Below, one piece after another: positions 46,885 through 58,400 of a DNA stretch of 64,000 bases (position 1 is its first letter; every line of letters starts with the position of its first letter). The position numbers and the translations under genes were made by a program. Source of the stretch: Lepisosteus oculatus (taxonomy: Eukaryota > Chordata > Actinopteri > Semionotiformes > Lepisosteidae); NCBI RefSeq assembly GCF_040954835.1, contig NC_090698.1:6198501-6262500 (forward strand). The letters are read 5' to 3'. The notes beneath the pieces were generated by a model that saw only the letters and a list, made by a program, of their open reading frames with translations, had not been told where the DNA came from and ran no database searches.

Positions 46885-47345
46885 ACCGACTGGACTGGAC
46901 TGAGCTGGTTTACAGCACAGGAGATCACTGGACTGGACTGAGCTGGACTACAGCACACCAGAACTCTGGACTGGACTGAGCTGCATTACACCACAGCAGA
47001 TCACTGGACTGGACTGAGCTGGTTTACACCACAGCAGATCACTGGACTGGACTAAAATGGATTACACCACAGCAGATCACTGAACTGGATTGAGCTGGAT
47101 TACAGCACAGGAGATCACTGGACTGGACTGAGCTGGACTACAGCACAGAAGATCACTGGACTGGACTGAGCTGGATTACACCACAGCAGATCACTGGACT
47201 GGATTGAGCTGGACTACAGCACATCAGATCACTGGACTGGACTGAGCTGTATTACACACCACTGGAGATCACTGGATTGAGCTGGATTACAGGACAGGAG
47301 ATCACTCGACTAGGTTGAGCTAGATTACAGCACAGGGGAACTCTG
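46885..47345. repeat. Minisatellite, about 43-bp unit, in the tmem91 3' UTR or downstream
   Basis: About ten copies of CTGGACTGGACTGAGCTGGA, TTACAGCACAGCAGATCA. Degenerate GGACTGGA motifs continue to about 47800. It starts about 30 nt after the stop. Confidence 0.92.
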
Positions 47346-48649
47346 GACTGTGCTGGAAAGAATTGCACTTGCAAGATGTGAGAGCCATTTGGACCAGGCG
47401 TGACGTGACTGGACTGTTGGACTGTGGACCAGGGTGACGCCAGGTGGCATGCAAAGGGCTGAACTGTATAGCATGTCTGACTGGAATAGATGGGCTTTTA
47501 CCAGCATGGATCTGACCAGAATGGACTGGATTTTAATTGGGAGGAACTCAACTTGCCTAGCTAGACTGGATTGGGTACTGGACTGCTCTGGGACAGTAGC
47601 CTGGACTATGTACTGGAGTGGACTAGAGCAGCCTGGATCACACTACATGGCACCACTCTCTGCTGGACTGAACCCTCCTGAAGAGAAATGCTGGGAATTG
47701 GAAAATGCAGTAATAGATTTGACTTTCCTGAACTAGATCCTAGTGGGCCACGCCAGATTAGATTGTAATGGACTGGACCATACCGAACAGGTCTGTCCTA
47801 GACTGGACCTGTCAAAGAGAATGTGTTCAACAATACTGGACCTAACAGAACTGCTACACATTAACACACCACTGCAATTTCCACAGCAACAGACCGACCA
47901 TGCACCTCTATTAACAGGAACTGTACAGAGTGCGGAGGCATATGGCTGCAGTAGACATTGGGCAGAGACAAACAGGAGACAGCTATGGCTTTGGATACTC
48001 CAGGAACTTGTGTTATAGGACAGAGGACTGTAAGGGGTATGATGGTGGACAGGGTGACCAGCTGGAGGCGGGTGGATGGTGGACAGAGCATCCGGCTGGA
48101 TGAGGGTCAGTTGTGGGAAAGTGACCAGCTGGATGAAGATCGAGTGGTGGACAGAGTGACCATTTGGAAGCCAAATTCTCTTCTTCAGAAGCAAGTGATT
48201 CTGTATGAGACAGAAGAAAGCTCTATACTGTACTTCATATTATTTTAACTATTTGTGTCTGTCTGTAATGAGTTACCTATAGATGGAAATCTCCCGCATC
48301 TCGTTTCCAAAAACAAGAACCTGCACATGGTCAAACCTACACTGGACCAGACTGCTGTGATCCATTTTCTTCTTTCCTTCCTTTTTTAAGAAGATGAACC
48401 AGTGCTGGTGTTCTCCTGCCCTAACAGCCATGCTTCACAGCCCTGGACAAAGGCACTAAATCTGTTGTCTCAGGCAGGGTCAAGAATGTCGCACTGTTCC
48501 TAAAGCCACACCACCTTTCCACTACAAGAAGGCAAACTGTGCTCTCTATGTGCGTCTCCAGAACAGAGACCAGGGCTCAGAGTGGCCTAGCCAGTGAGAG
48601 CTCCTGACTGGAGCTGGAGTTGAGACCCTAGAGCCCAGAGACCCACACA

Positions 48650-49205
48650 GCAGGACAGGAGGCACAGCGAGAAGAGACAATACCTCAGCAATATCACACT
48701 CACAGCAGGACAGGAGGCACAGCGAGACAAAAGAGGGGACAATCCCTAAATAAGCAACACAGCAGAACAGGAGGCACAGTGAGAAGAAACTGAGAATCCC
48801 TCAGTTATAAACACTCACAGTAGGACAGGAGGCACAGTGAGAAGAAACTGAGAATCCCTCAGTTAGAAACACTCACAGCAGGACAGGAGGCACAGTGAGA
48901 AGAGACAGAGAATCCCTCAGTTAGGAACGCTCACAGTAGGACAGGAGGCACAGTGAGAAGAAATGGAGAATCCCTCAGTTAGAAACACTCACAGTAGGAC
49001 AGGAGACACAGTGAGAAGTAATGGAGAATCCCTCAGTTAGAAACACTCACAGTGGGACAGGAGGCACAGTGAGAAGAGACAGAGAATCCCTCAGTTAGAA
49101 ACGCTCACAGTGGGACAGGAGGCACAGTGAGAAGAGACAGAGAATCCCTCAGTTAGAAACGCTCACAGTAGGACAGGAGGCACAGTGAGGAGAGATAAGA
49201 GAGCA
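48650..49205. repeat. Minisatellite, 58-bp unit
   Basis: About nine copies of ACTCACAGTAGGACAGGAGG, CACAGTGAGAAGAGACAGAG, AATCCCTCAGTTAGAAAC. Just before it, 48580-48630 has a weak tRNA-like stretch (GTGGCCTAGCCAGTGAGAGC, GAGTTGAGACCC) that may be a SINE head. Confidence 0.93.
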
Positions 49206-49330
49206 TCAGTATCACACACAGTAGAATAGGAAAACAGTAAGAGAGGATTTGTGATTTGTGACGGGTGTCTTCTCCATCACTCCCCTACCCTCCCAAAGGT
49301 ACATGTAAATAATTACAAAATCAATTAAAA

Positions 49331-49336
49331 AATAAA
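49331..49336 (+). terminator. tmem91: Possible tmem91 poly(A) signal
   Basis: The first AATAAA on the + strand after the tmem91 stop. It implies a 3' UTR of about 2.5 kb, including two minisatellites; a nearer variant signal could be used instead. Confidence 0.35.
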
Positions 49337-49595
49337 TGCACTTGAAGAAATCAATCACGCTGTCTTCTTTGTCTCCACGCATTTTCTCTTCATGAAGAAA
49401 TGACAGTTGCTGTTGTTCTGACACAACCAGACTAGCTGCCACCACCCCAGCAAAGTGGGGTGAATATCCCCTCTCCTGGAGTTCAGGGTTCAATCTCACG
49501 ACTGCACAGTGCTCGACGTCTGACTGTTATTTTTTTAATGCTATTCTTGTGGATTAAGGCTCTGTAAGGGGGCTGTGTCAGAAAGCAGATGTGAT

Positions 49596-49610
49596 ATCGC
49601 CCCCTAGTGG
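49596..49610 (-). promoter_or_regulatory. CTCF-like motif, reverse orientation
   Basis: On the minus strand this reads CCACTAGGGGGCGAT, agreeing with CCASYAGRKGGCRSY at 13 of 15 positions including the whole AGGGGGCG core. It lies in the tmem91-exosc5 convergent intergenic space. Confidence 0.5.
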
Positions 49611-49759
49611 CCTAGACAGTGCACAGTCCTACTGCAGTGGTCCTCTAGGATCTGTCTAGGAAACGACACTGTGCGCGATCTCAGCCCACGTGCAACTGTA
49701 CTCACATACTGGCAGGAGCTGTGTAGAGCGATAGATATCACAATGATGTTATTGGGTAA

Positions 49760-50357
49760 AGTATTCCAGAGATCACCGGTCCCGTCTGCATCATATTGTA
49801 ACCCTACAGTCCAGAGATCACCGGTCCCGTCTGCATCATATTGTAACCCTACAGACAAGAGATCACTGGTCCAGTCTGTGTCGTATTGTAACCCTACAGT
49901 CCAGAGATCACTGGTCCAGTCTGTGTCATATTGTAGCCCTACAGTCCAGAGATCACTGGTCCAGTCTGTGTCGTATTGTAACCCTACAGTCCAGAGATCA
50001 CTGGATCCAGTCTGTGTCATATTGTAGCCCTACAGTCCAGAGATCACTGGTCCAGTCTGTGTCGTATTGTAACCCTACAGTCCAGAGATCACTGGTCCAG
50101 TCTGTGTCATATTGTAACCCTACAGTCCAGAGATCACCGGTCCAGTCTGTGTCATACTGTAACCCTACAGTCCAGAGATCACTGGTCCAGTCTGTGTCCT
50201 ATTGTGACCCTACAGTCCAGAGATCACTGGTCCAGTCTGTGTCCTATTGTAACCCTACAGTCCAGAGATCACTGGTCCAGTCTGTGTCGTATTGTAACCC
50301 TACAGTCCAGAGATCACTGGTCCAGTCTGCGCTGTCATATTGGAACCCTACAATATA
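49760..50357 (+). repeat. 45-bp minisatellite family, copy 3
   Basis: About 13 units of the same 45-bp sequence as at 22757 and 33427, including a unit with ACAGACAAGAGATCACTGG as at the end of copy 2. The 5' flank shared by copies 1 and 2 is not evident here. It lies about 215 nt past the exosc5 stop. Confidence 0.94.
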
Positions 50358-50572
50358 TAGGGGGGTATGAAATGATAAATAATTCTCAATCACGATAAGA
50401 GAAAAATAAGAGTAGTTTGATCTTTTAGGCTCAGAGTACTTCAAACCAAACCAGGGTTTAGAGACTTTAGAGAGTCAGTGTAACAAAGCACATCAAATAC
50501 CATCACATGAACCAGTCTTATTTATAATTAATACAAAAAGGCACAGAAAGGGAGAGAGGAGCAGAGGCGGAG

Positions 50573-53503
50573 TCACAGCATCTTGGAGTATCTCCTACTG
50601 ACAGAGTCTCTGTAGAACTGGAAGATCTTCCCTGATGCCCGCTGACTGACTGCGATGCACTGCTGCAGCTGGAGAGGCAGAGGACACTGGGTTATTACAG
50701 AAAGGAGCTGCAGTGCACAAACACAAGACTGAGAGCTCCAGCAGCTTACCTCACTCACTGAGAAGGACCCTTTGGTCGATGACATCATCACTCTGCGCTC
50801 TGCACTGTCAATGGCAAATGTCATCACTGCGCGGCTCTCCTGTGATTTAGAGATGGGGAAAGAGAGACTGTCACATAAAAAAAATGGGTGGAAAGGAGGT
50901 TCAGACTAGGGGGGCAGTGTTGGTCAGTGTGTGGGGATCCCTAGGGGTCCAGTCAATACACCGTACGGACCAGTGTCTAGGGGCACTTGTTGAGTCAGTG
51001 AAGCAGTCAGTGTTGGAGGGGTCAGTGTATGTACAAGGTTGTACACACTGTGCACTGTACAGTACCCTCTCCTGTGCAGCAGTGGGGTCAGTGTGGATGT
51101 GGCCCTCAGGGTCAATGGCACAGGTCACCCCACAGAAAAGGCAGCGCATGGGCAGTCCCGCGTCCATCAAGGCCATACAAGCAGCATTCAAACTGCACGC
51201 CAACAGCTGGGGTCCTCACTAAGGAACAGGACTCAGAGAGACAGACTGGCCTTACTGCACACAGAGACAGACAGAGACACACAGACTGGCCTTACTGCAC
51301 ACAGAGACAGACAGAGACACACAGACTGGCCTTACTGCACACAGAGACAGACAGAGACACACAGACTGGCCTTACTGCACACAGAGACAGACAGAGACAC
51401 ACAGACTGGCCTTACTGCACACAGAGACAGACAGAGACACACAGACTGGTCTTCCTGCACACAGACACATTGTGAAGGATACTGCCCCATCATCATGGAC
51501 GACCTGCAGGACGAGGGTGAGGGAGGAGCGCGGGTGGAGAGAGGAGAGGAGAGCCGCCTTGCACGTCTCTCGCACGCACTGCTCACGAGAGCGCTCGGCC
51601 ACTCCTGCACACTCAGACCGGGAGAGAGGGAGAGACAGAGAGAGTCTTGACAACCTCTCGTTCACAAACTTTAAAACACCACCACCAGGCTTTTGCTTGA
51701 GCAACAAAGGACGACAATTTTCAAAGTGAGACAACAAAGCACTGAATCGTCAAAGCAGCTGTGAACCACACCCTGCACTGCTAGAGCTCTCATTACCTTC
51801 GAGACAGAAGGAGGGAGACGGGACAGAGATAAAAGAGAGAAAAACATGGAGAGAAACAAAAGAATAAAGTGGTGAGGTGGGTTAAAAGAAAAGAAGGGAG
51901 AAGGAGATGAGAAGGAGGAGGACACAGACAGCAGAGGGTTAATGCAGCCCATCAGGGTAGCGATCAGTGTTTGGTTATTATACATGAAGCTGCTGCCACA
52001 CTGTGGCGAACAGTAGTATTGGACATCTAACACTTGCAAGGTGATATTGCAAACATCAAATGTTTCTTCTGGGGGTGTTCTCCACACTGTCAGGGTCAGT
52101 TTAGTCATGTGTTTATTACACAATGTTGAGCCTTTCATCCCAAAGTGCAACATATATAACTGCACATCAGTAGGAGAGAGAAACTACCTCACCAGCTGAA
52201 TAAAGGGGAACTTTAAGTAGGGCAGACTGTTTCAGACCAGAGTGGAATTTGGTCAAACCTCTTGTGTTAACTAATCTACTGAGATGAACAGTACAAGGTA
52301 TCTTTAACAATCAAGTATTCAGAACCTCAGTTTAAAATCTCACCAGACGGACAGAACCTCCTGTTGCACAGTGTCCCCTGTCAGCATGCTAGGACTTTTT
52401 TAATGAAACATTTAGTTTTGTATTGGAAATTAACTTGAAGAGGGAAGGGTTCCCCCTACTGGTCCGCAAGTGCTACATCCTGCAGAAGCCTTGTTTTCCC
52501 ATCACTGTCCTGTCCAGTTCCAGATTTGCTTAGTTTCTAAGACCTGACAAGATAAGGTTGCAGACTGCAAGGTGGTACTGCTGGTGCGTATGGCCTGCAG
52601 ACAAAGAGAGTATGGCTGAAGATAATAAAGAATACAGCGCACTGCTGGTCAGCGCTACACAACACTCTCCGCCTGTATACCCTGATGCAGTGTGGTGTGT
52701 GCAGAGCAGAGACAGGCGGTTAGCTCTCACCTGGCAGGCCCACTTTCGGCTGGATCAGAACCTCCATTGTAGCCCGATCATAAATCTCCTTACTGACCTT
52801 CACCTCCGCTGGCCCGTACACCCCAGCCAGGACACTGGTGTCTCCTGCAGACACACAGAGTGAGCGGTCAAGACAGCCGCACGTACAGACACACACACAG
52901 AGAGTGACCCGTCAAGACAGCGGCATGTGTACAGACACAGAGTGAGCGGTCAAGACAGCGGCACGGGCACAGAGTGAGCGGTCAAGACAGCGGCACGGGC
53001 ACAGAGTGACCGGTCAAGACAGCGGCATGTGTACAGACACAGAGTGAGCGGTCAAGACAGCGGCACGGGCACAGAGTGAGCGGTCAAGACAGCGGCATGT
53101 GTACAGACACAGAGTGAGCGGTCAAGACAGCGGCACGGGCACAGAGTGACCGGTCAAGACAGCGGCACGGGCACAGAGTGAGCGGTCAAGACAGCGGCAC
53201 GGGCACAGAGAGTGCATAACATAGGGCCCAAACGCACTATAGAGCTAGAAGAGGACCTTCCGAACTCATTCAGAACCAGATAAAAATGAAGCATGAGGGA
53301 AGAAACAACGAAACCTTGTTTGTGCCCAAGTGGACTCGCGTGAAGACAGCGCTTGCAATTAAATCCTTTTTTAAAAAAATGTAAAGCATGAACATACCCT
53401 GCACGAACGAGGCCGAACCATCCGGTCTTGACAGCAGGTTCTGTTCGCAGCCGAACTCCCTCAGAGCTGTGGTGGGGTGAGTCGAGCTCTCCTCCACTTC
53501 CAT
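50573..53503 (-). CDS. exosc5: Exosome complex component RRP46 (EXOSC5)
   Basis: An RNase PH-like subunit of the six-membered ring of the nuclear and cytoplasmic RNA exosome, structural rather than catalytic in animals. Minus-strand exons: 53503-53398, 52844-52731, 51604-51483, 51206-51066, 50839-50750, 50668-50573; 222 residues (human 235). Recognisable blocks are [18 protein letters not shown], joining [20 protein letters not shown] across exons 1-2, [48 protein letters not shown], and [20 protein letters not shown], then [13 protein letters not shown] and [12 protein letters not shown]. All joins keep frame. The ATG at 53503 precedes MEVEESS; the frame continues upstream only through a TTG. 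The nearest poly(A)-like hexamer is TATAAA (minus strand, 50526-50521). Convergent with tmem91 and head to head with bckdha, as in human. Confidence 0.95.
51236..51468 (-). repeat. Minisatellite, 40-bp unit (exosc5 intron 3)
   Basis: Six near-identical copies; on the + strand AGACTGGCCTTACTGCACAC, AGAGACAGACAGAGACACAC. On the transcribed strand each unit carries CTGTGTGCAG, an acceptor-like string. It fills the intron between exon 3's donor (51482) and exon 4's acceptor (51207). Confidence 0.94.
51607..52189. other. Part of exosc5 intron 2
   Basis: Unique-looking, purine-rich at 51790-51945, with no feature recognised. Confidence 0.4.
52190..52385 (+). repeat. Dispersed repeat, copy 2
   Basis: Diverged relative of 19225-19395 (AAAGGGGAACTTTAAGTAGG, GAGTGGAATTTGGTCAAACC, ATCTTTAACAATCAAGTATT). 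It sits inside exosc5 intron 2, antisense to that gene. Confidence 0.5.
52852..53218 (-). repeat. Minisatellite, 32- and 42-bp units (exosc5 intron 1)
   Basis: About ten copies of (plus strand) GAGCGGTCAAGACAGCGGCA, CGGGCACAGAGT, longer ones with TGTGTACAGACACA. On the transcribed strand it abuts the exon 2 acceptor (CTGTGTGTCTGCAG ending at 52845). Confidence 0.94.
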
Positions 53504-53559
53504 CGTGTGTACCAAGCAGTGCGGTGTTTCTGCGGCGCAGACCTAATACGTCACTAAAT

Positions 53560-54580
53560 AGAGCCCTTCCAGAATCTTAAACAAAGGCGCTGGTAAATGA
53601 CGTTCACCACTGTGCTGAATTTTGTGACCATTTAAACCTATAACGTCAAATTGACAGACACATTTTCTGTGAATACTGCTAGTGTTTTTGTACATTTTTT
53701 ATGTTTTTGAACAATTCCTATGTAAAAACAACAGATCTGAAATTCAGTTAGATATTAGATATTTTTAATCACTTTATCATTTAAATCGTTAAACTTTTTT
53801 AAACACCATATTTGTTTCATTATTATTTTATAAGAGTCAAGATGCTTCTCAGAGGGATGTTCTACTGCAATTAGAAATAGTCAAAAACATTTTTATTGTA
53901 TTAATGTTTTATTTAAGCATCAGGAATACAAAAATGAGACAAAATATTAATACAGATACAAAAATAGACACACTTCACAGCCAGAGGAATTCACAATTAT
54001 AAAAGCTGAAAATTAAACTTTTTACATAATTCCATTGAATGTCTTGCCTTTTGATTTTTAACATTTCTAATAGAATTTAAATAAAAAAGGACTTCTACCT
54101 TGAAAGTATTAATAGAGGGAGCAGTATTAGACCATTTACTTTTTTTGGATGTATTTTGTATTTTGCCAAAATAATTAACCGATTAATAATAAAAACATAT
54201 CCTTTATCCAAATCAGGTCTAATAAAATATAAAATAATATCAAAATCTAAATTTAACATTTAAAACAATCCAAAACAATGTTGTATATACTGTAAGCAAT
54301 TAGCTTCGAACAGCTCCAACTGACCTGTGGCTCAGAACTTTATATCTGTTTTGAAGGATCATTTATAAATACTATACTGTATTGTATAAAGACCACAGTG
54401 CTTTAAAAAAATTCTAATTCATTTAAGCTATACTCAGATTCATTAAAAATATTTAAAAATATGCTTGGTGAGTTGGTTTACAGAAATCATTTACCATATA
54501 AACATATTATTTAATGTGACCCCTAACACCACGCAACCTCTGTACTGTTGATAACGTTTTAACTGATTTAGAAGGTAATG
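53560..54580. other. AT-rich spacer between exosc5 and bckdha
   Basis: About 1 kb of markedly AT-rich, unique-looking sequence with no coding exon or recognisable repeat, beginning just upstream of the exosc5 start. It could hold old transposon remains. Confidence 0.5.
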
Positions 54581-54584
54581 ATTC

Positions 54585-55028
54585 ACAGTAATGAGGACTC
54601 CCCTCCACCACCACCAGTGTGCAGCCCCACCTGGATGATGCACCAGAACGCACCAGCTTTGGTGGGGAGGAGAGCAGAGTGATTAAGTCAGTTCAGAGAT
54701 GGGGATTATTAGGAGGCCGTGATTGGTAAAGGCCAGGGGGAAATTTGGCCAGGACGCCAGGGTAACAACCTAATGCCCTGGGATTTTTAATGACCACTGA
54801 GAGTCAGGATCTAAGTTTTACATGTCATCCGAAGGATGTCCCCTTTTTACAGTATCACCATACTGGGGCATTAGAACCCACACAGACTACGAAGACCCCC
54901 TGCTGGCCCCACTAACACCTCTTTCAGCAGCAACCTTAGCTTTCCCAGGAGGTCTCTCATCCAGGTACTGATCAGGCTCACACCTGCTGAGCTCCAGTGG
55001 GCTGCCAGTTGTGAGCTGCAGGGTGATA
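54585..55028 (-). mobile_element. 5S-type SINE, reverse orientation, near full length
   Basis: On the minus strand the head GAGCTCAGCAGGTGTGAGCC, GATCAGTACCTGGATGAGAG is followed by the body. The CTCF-like core is damaged here (CCAGCAGGGGGTC). The 3' tail is missing. Confidence 0.87.
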
Positions 55029-55475
55029 GGGCTGCTAGCCATGGAGTTGTTATTCTGTTCCATTCATTAGATGTTGCCTTTGTGCTGTCATGTTGTGACA
55101 TCTGAATGTGCATACCCTTGTTTGTTGTAGTTTCTTTTTTTGTATTTAAATAAGAAATAAAAGAAAAACCCGCTTACAGAATCACGTGACGCACAGCGCC
55201 TAGTAATTGGGTCCATCCATGAAAGTCGTGATAGAAGGCTACAGCGATGCCTGAATACAAACAAAGCAGATAATCAACGACACGCCTTTTAGCGCTCTTT
55301 TATAAACATGATTTACTAATAAACTTATTTTTTACGCAATGAAAATAAATATATGTCTCCATCTTTCATATTTTGAGTTGTTTTGAGTTTTTTTGTTGCC
55401 ACTCGTGTGTTTTCTGGGACCTTGACGATTGAGGTGCCTGGAGCTCCACAGGGCAGCTTGTCAGACCCAAGATCC

Positions 55476-55486
55476 AAGATGGCGGC
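55476..55486 (+). promoter_or_regulatory. YY1-type element at the bckdha start codon
   Basis: AAGATGGCGGC overlaps the initiator ATG at 55479, a common arrangement (YY1 site/TISU-like) in TATA-less promoters with short 5' UTRs, often nuclear genes for mitochondrial proteins. Confidence 0.5.
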
Positions 55487-58400
55487 GGCTGGAGGTCTCA
55501 GGAGTCTGTGCAGAATCGGATTCAAATCAATCTGTCACAACACCGGATTTTATCCCAAATTACGACATTGCCCGGGCAGGGCTTTCCGTGTTAATGTGAG
55601 TGACGATTCTCCCCCTTTCACGGCCAATCCCGTCGATAAACCGTGGAGAAGCCACGTTCACTGAAATTCAATACGGCTTTCAACTGCGGCTTTTGCAGTA
55701 ATCAGACAGGTGTTTTAACATGTATAGATTAATAATAGAGCTACGTTTCATTGCTATTATTATTAGTTGTGAATATATACATTGCATTGTTGTTATTAAT
55801 ATGGTTGTTGTTGATATTGTTGTCTTGAAAATTGTGATGAGGTTATGATTACTACTATAATGACGGGATTGAAAAAAGTCTGCTTTTGTCATCTTTTACG
55901 CACAAGGCTACCTTTATAGTGCGATTGTGTTTATCTGAAATGTGTTTATCGTTGTACTGCTAAATGGATTCTACATCACAATCCACCGCTTTGACTAACT
56001 GCGTATATATACAAAAACACAGTTCGTGTACACACAGCAGTCTAATAAATGGAAAGCCTGTCTTGATATCGCTTTATCTGCAAAAGCGCTTGTGTTGTTC
56101 CGAGATTGTGAGTTGTTAGAATAACTTTGGGATCACCTCGAGTCTTTGGCTCGAGGCTGGGTGGTCTGGGCTGCTGATTGGTCAATTTAGGGGGCGGAGG
56201 CGTTTCGCCTGTAAAATAGGGTCACCTTAAATATGTGTTCGGTTGCCGAGGGAAGATGAGGTGTGCGTGAATCTCGGATTTTTCCCAAACCCCTGTCGTC
56301 ATTATTATTTTAATAAAATAATAGTAACCGAACACTATAAGTTGGTCTCGTTGAATAATGTAGTGTCAGCGTGCAACTATGTAATTTGTTTGTTTTAACC
56401 CCTCTGTCTCTCAGTGCTGTCAGTGTGCAGGAGTGTGGATTGTGTGTGTTTTAACCCCTCTGTCTCTCTGTGTTGTCAGTGTGCAGGAGTGTGGATTGTG
56501 TGTGTTTTAACCCCTCTGTCTCTCTGTGCTGTCAGTGTGCAGGAGTGCGGACTGTTCATGTTTGAATTGCTCTGTGTCCATTATTAATGTCTGTTTCTTC
56601 CCTTCCAGGCGGTGTTGAGGCAGCAGACCTTCGATTCCCTGGATGAGAAGCCTCAGTTCCCCGGGGCGTCCGCGGATTTTGTGGATCACCTGGAGTTCAT
56701 CCAGCCTAATGTCATCTCGGGCATCCCGGTGTACCGCGTGATGGACAGGCAGGGCCAAATCATCAACCCGGCCGAGGACCCCCAGGTGCCTGCTCACCCG
56801 CCTCTGTCCACACGAGTCCCACTCTTCTCTTCCTGTTCCCCTCTCCTGTCCTCTCTCACTCCTCCCTCATCGCTGCTTCTCATCTCACTCTCTCTGTGCC
56901 TCTCTGTGCCCCAACCCCTCCCTTCTGCCCCCCTACTGCCTCTCTCTGCCCCCCTACTGCCTCTCTCTTGCCTCTCTACTGCCTCCCTCCTGTCTCATTC
57001 TGCCTTTCTACGGCCCCCTACTGCCACTCTCTGCCTCTCTTCTGTCTCTCGCTGCCTCCCAACTGTCTCTCTCCGCCTCCCCACACTCTCCTTCCCCCTT
57101 TCTCTGTCTCTCAGCTCCACAGCTCTCATTTCCCTTTTCCTCTCCGTGGTCTTCTCTCCCTTCGTCCTGCTGCTGTCTGGCTGTGGTCGCTGAGCTCTTG
57201 GGGCCATGGTGAAAGGGCAGGCAGAGCTGCCCGCGCAGGTCCTCAGAGGAGCCTGAAAGTCTCCAGGAGGGCTCGGCGGGAGCGAGGCCTTAACGAGAGA
57301 GGATGAAGTAGCGGTGCAGGCTGATTGAAAATGGAGCTGTCTGAATTATTACGGAGCACGAAGAAGGGTGCCCTGATGCAGCAGGAGGCTGGCATGAGTA
57401 CAGCTATCTGAATTAATGCCATCAGCTGAAGCAGTCTGCTCGGGGGCCTGACTGAGATTGGGAGGGTCTGTGTGATTGAAGAAGCATCAGTGGCCCTGGG
57501 GAGATTCGTCCTGAGTGAGGTCACACGGGGTCAGAAGGAGGCCAGGAGTCTGTCCGAATGCGCTGGTTGCCCAGGGCAACATTGGGATGCAAGCAGCTCC
57601 CAGCCACACCCCAGAGTTGTGGGATCAGGGGAGCGAGAGACAGCCTGTGCAGATTCAGCCTTCCCTGAGCTCAGTACGGACAGCAGCTCAGCACACTGCT
57701 GGGCTTTCTCACCTGTCTGATACAGCATGTCCCCATGCAGTGTGTTTCAGGATCAGGTGGTTTCCATCCTTTTCTGTGAAGTTAATTTCTCCTTCTCTTA
57801 ACAACCTCGTTAGGAGAAAGTCAATTAGAAAGTCTTTTATTGCTGTACTTCTGCAGTCCTTGATGTGGTTGGGTGGGTGACGCATACACACTCCAAAACG
57901 TGCTCCACACGGTCCACAGCGTGATTAAGCATCCACACTGTAACCTGGACTGTGTGCCCCATTGCACCTCGCTCCTCTGTATCTGGGGCGCACACTCAGT
58001 CTTGTCATCTCTCGCGGTCCCCCAGCTGCCAAAGGAGGAGGTGCTGAACTTTTACCAGAAGATGACCCTGCTTAACACCATGGACCGCATCCTGTACGAG
58101 TCTCAGAGACAGGTTAGCCGTGTCGCCAGTACATGGCCATTGTCTGTGTGTTGTACAAGTGTACAGTTAGTGTCCACATTTCTGCGCTGTGTGGGTGTGA
58201 TAGTGTGTGGACTGTAGACTGTGCTGTAGTGGTGTGGTGACAGTGGTGTGATAGTATGTGGACTGTAAACAGTGCAGTGTGGTGACAGTGGTGTGATAGG
58301 TTGTGGACTGTGGACTGTGCTGTGCTGGTGTGGTGACAGTAGTGTGATGGTGTGTGGACTGTAGGCTGTCCTGGTGTGGTGACATTGGTGTGATAGTGCG

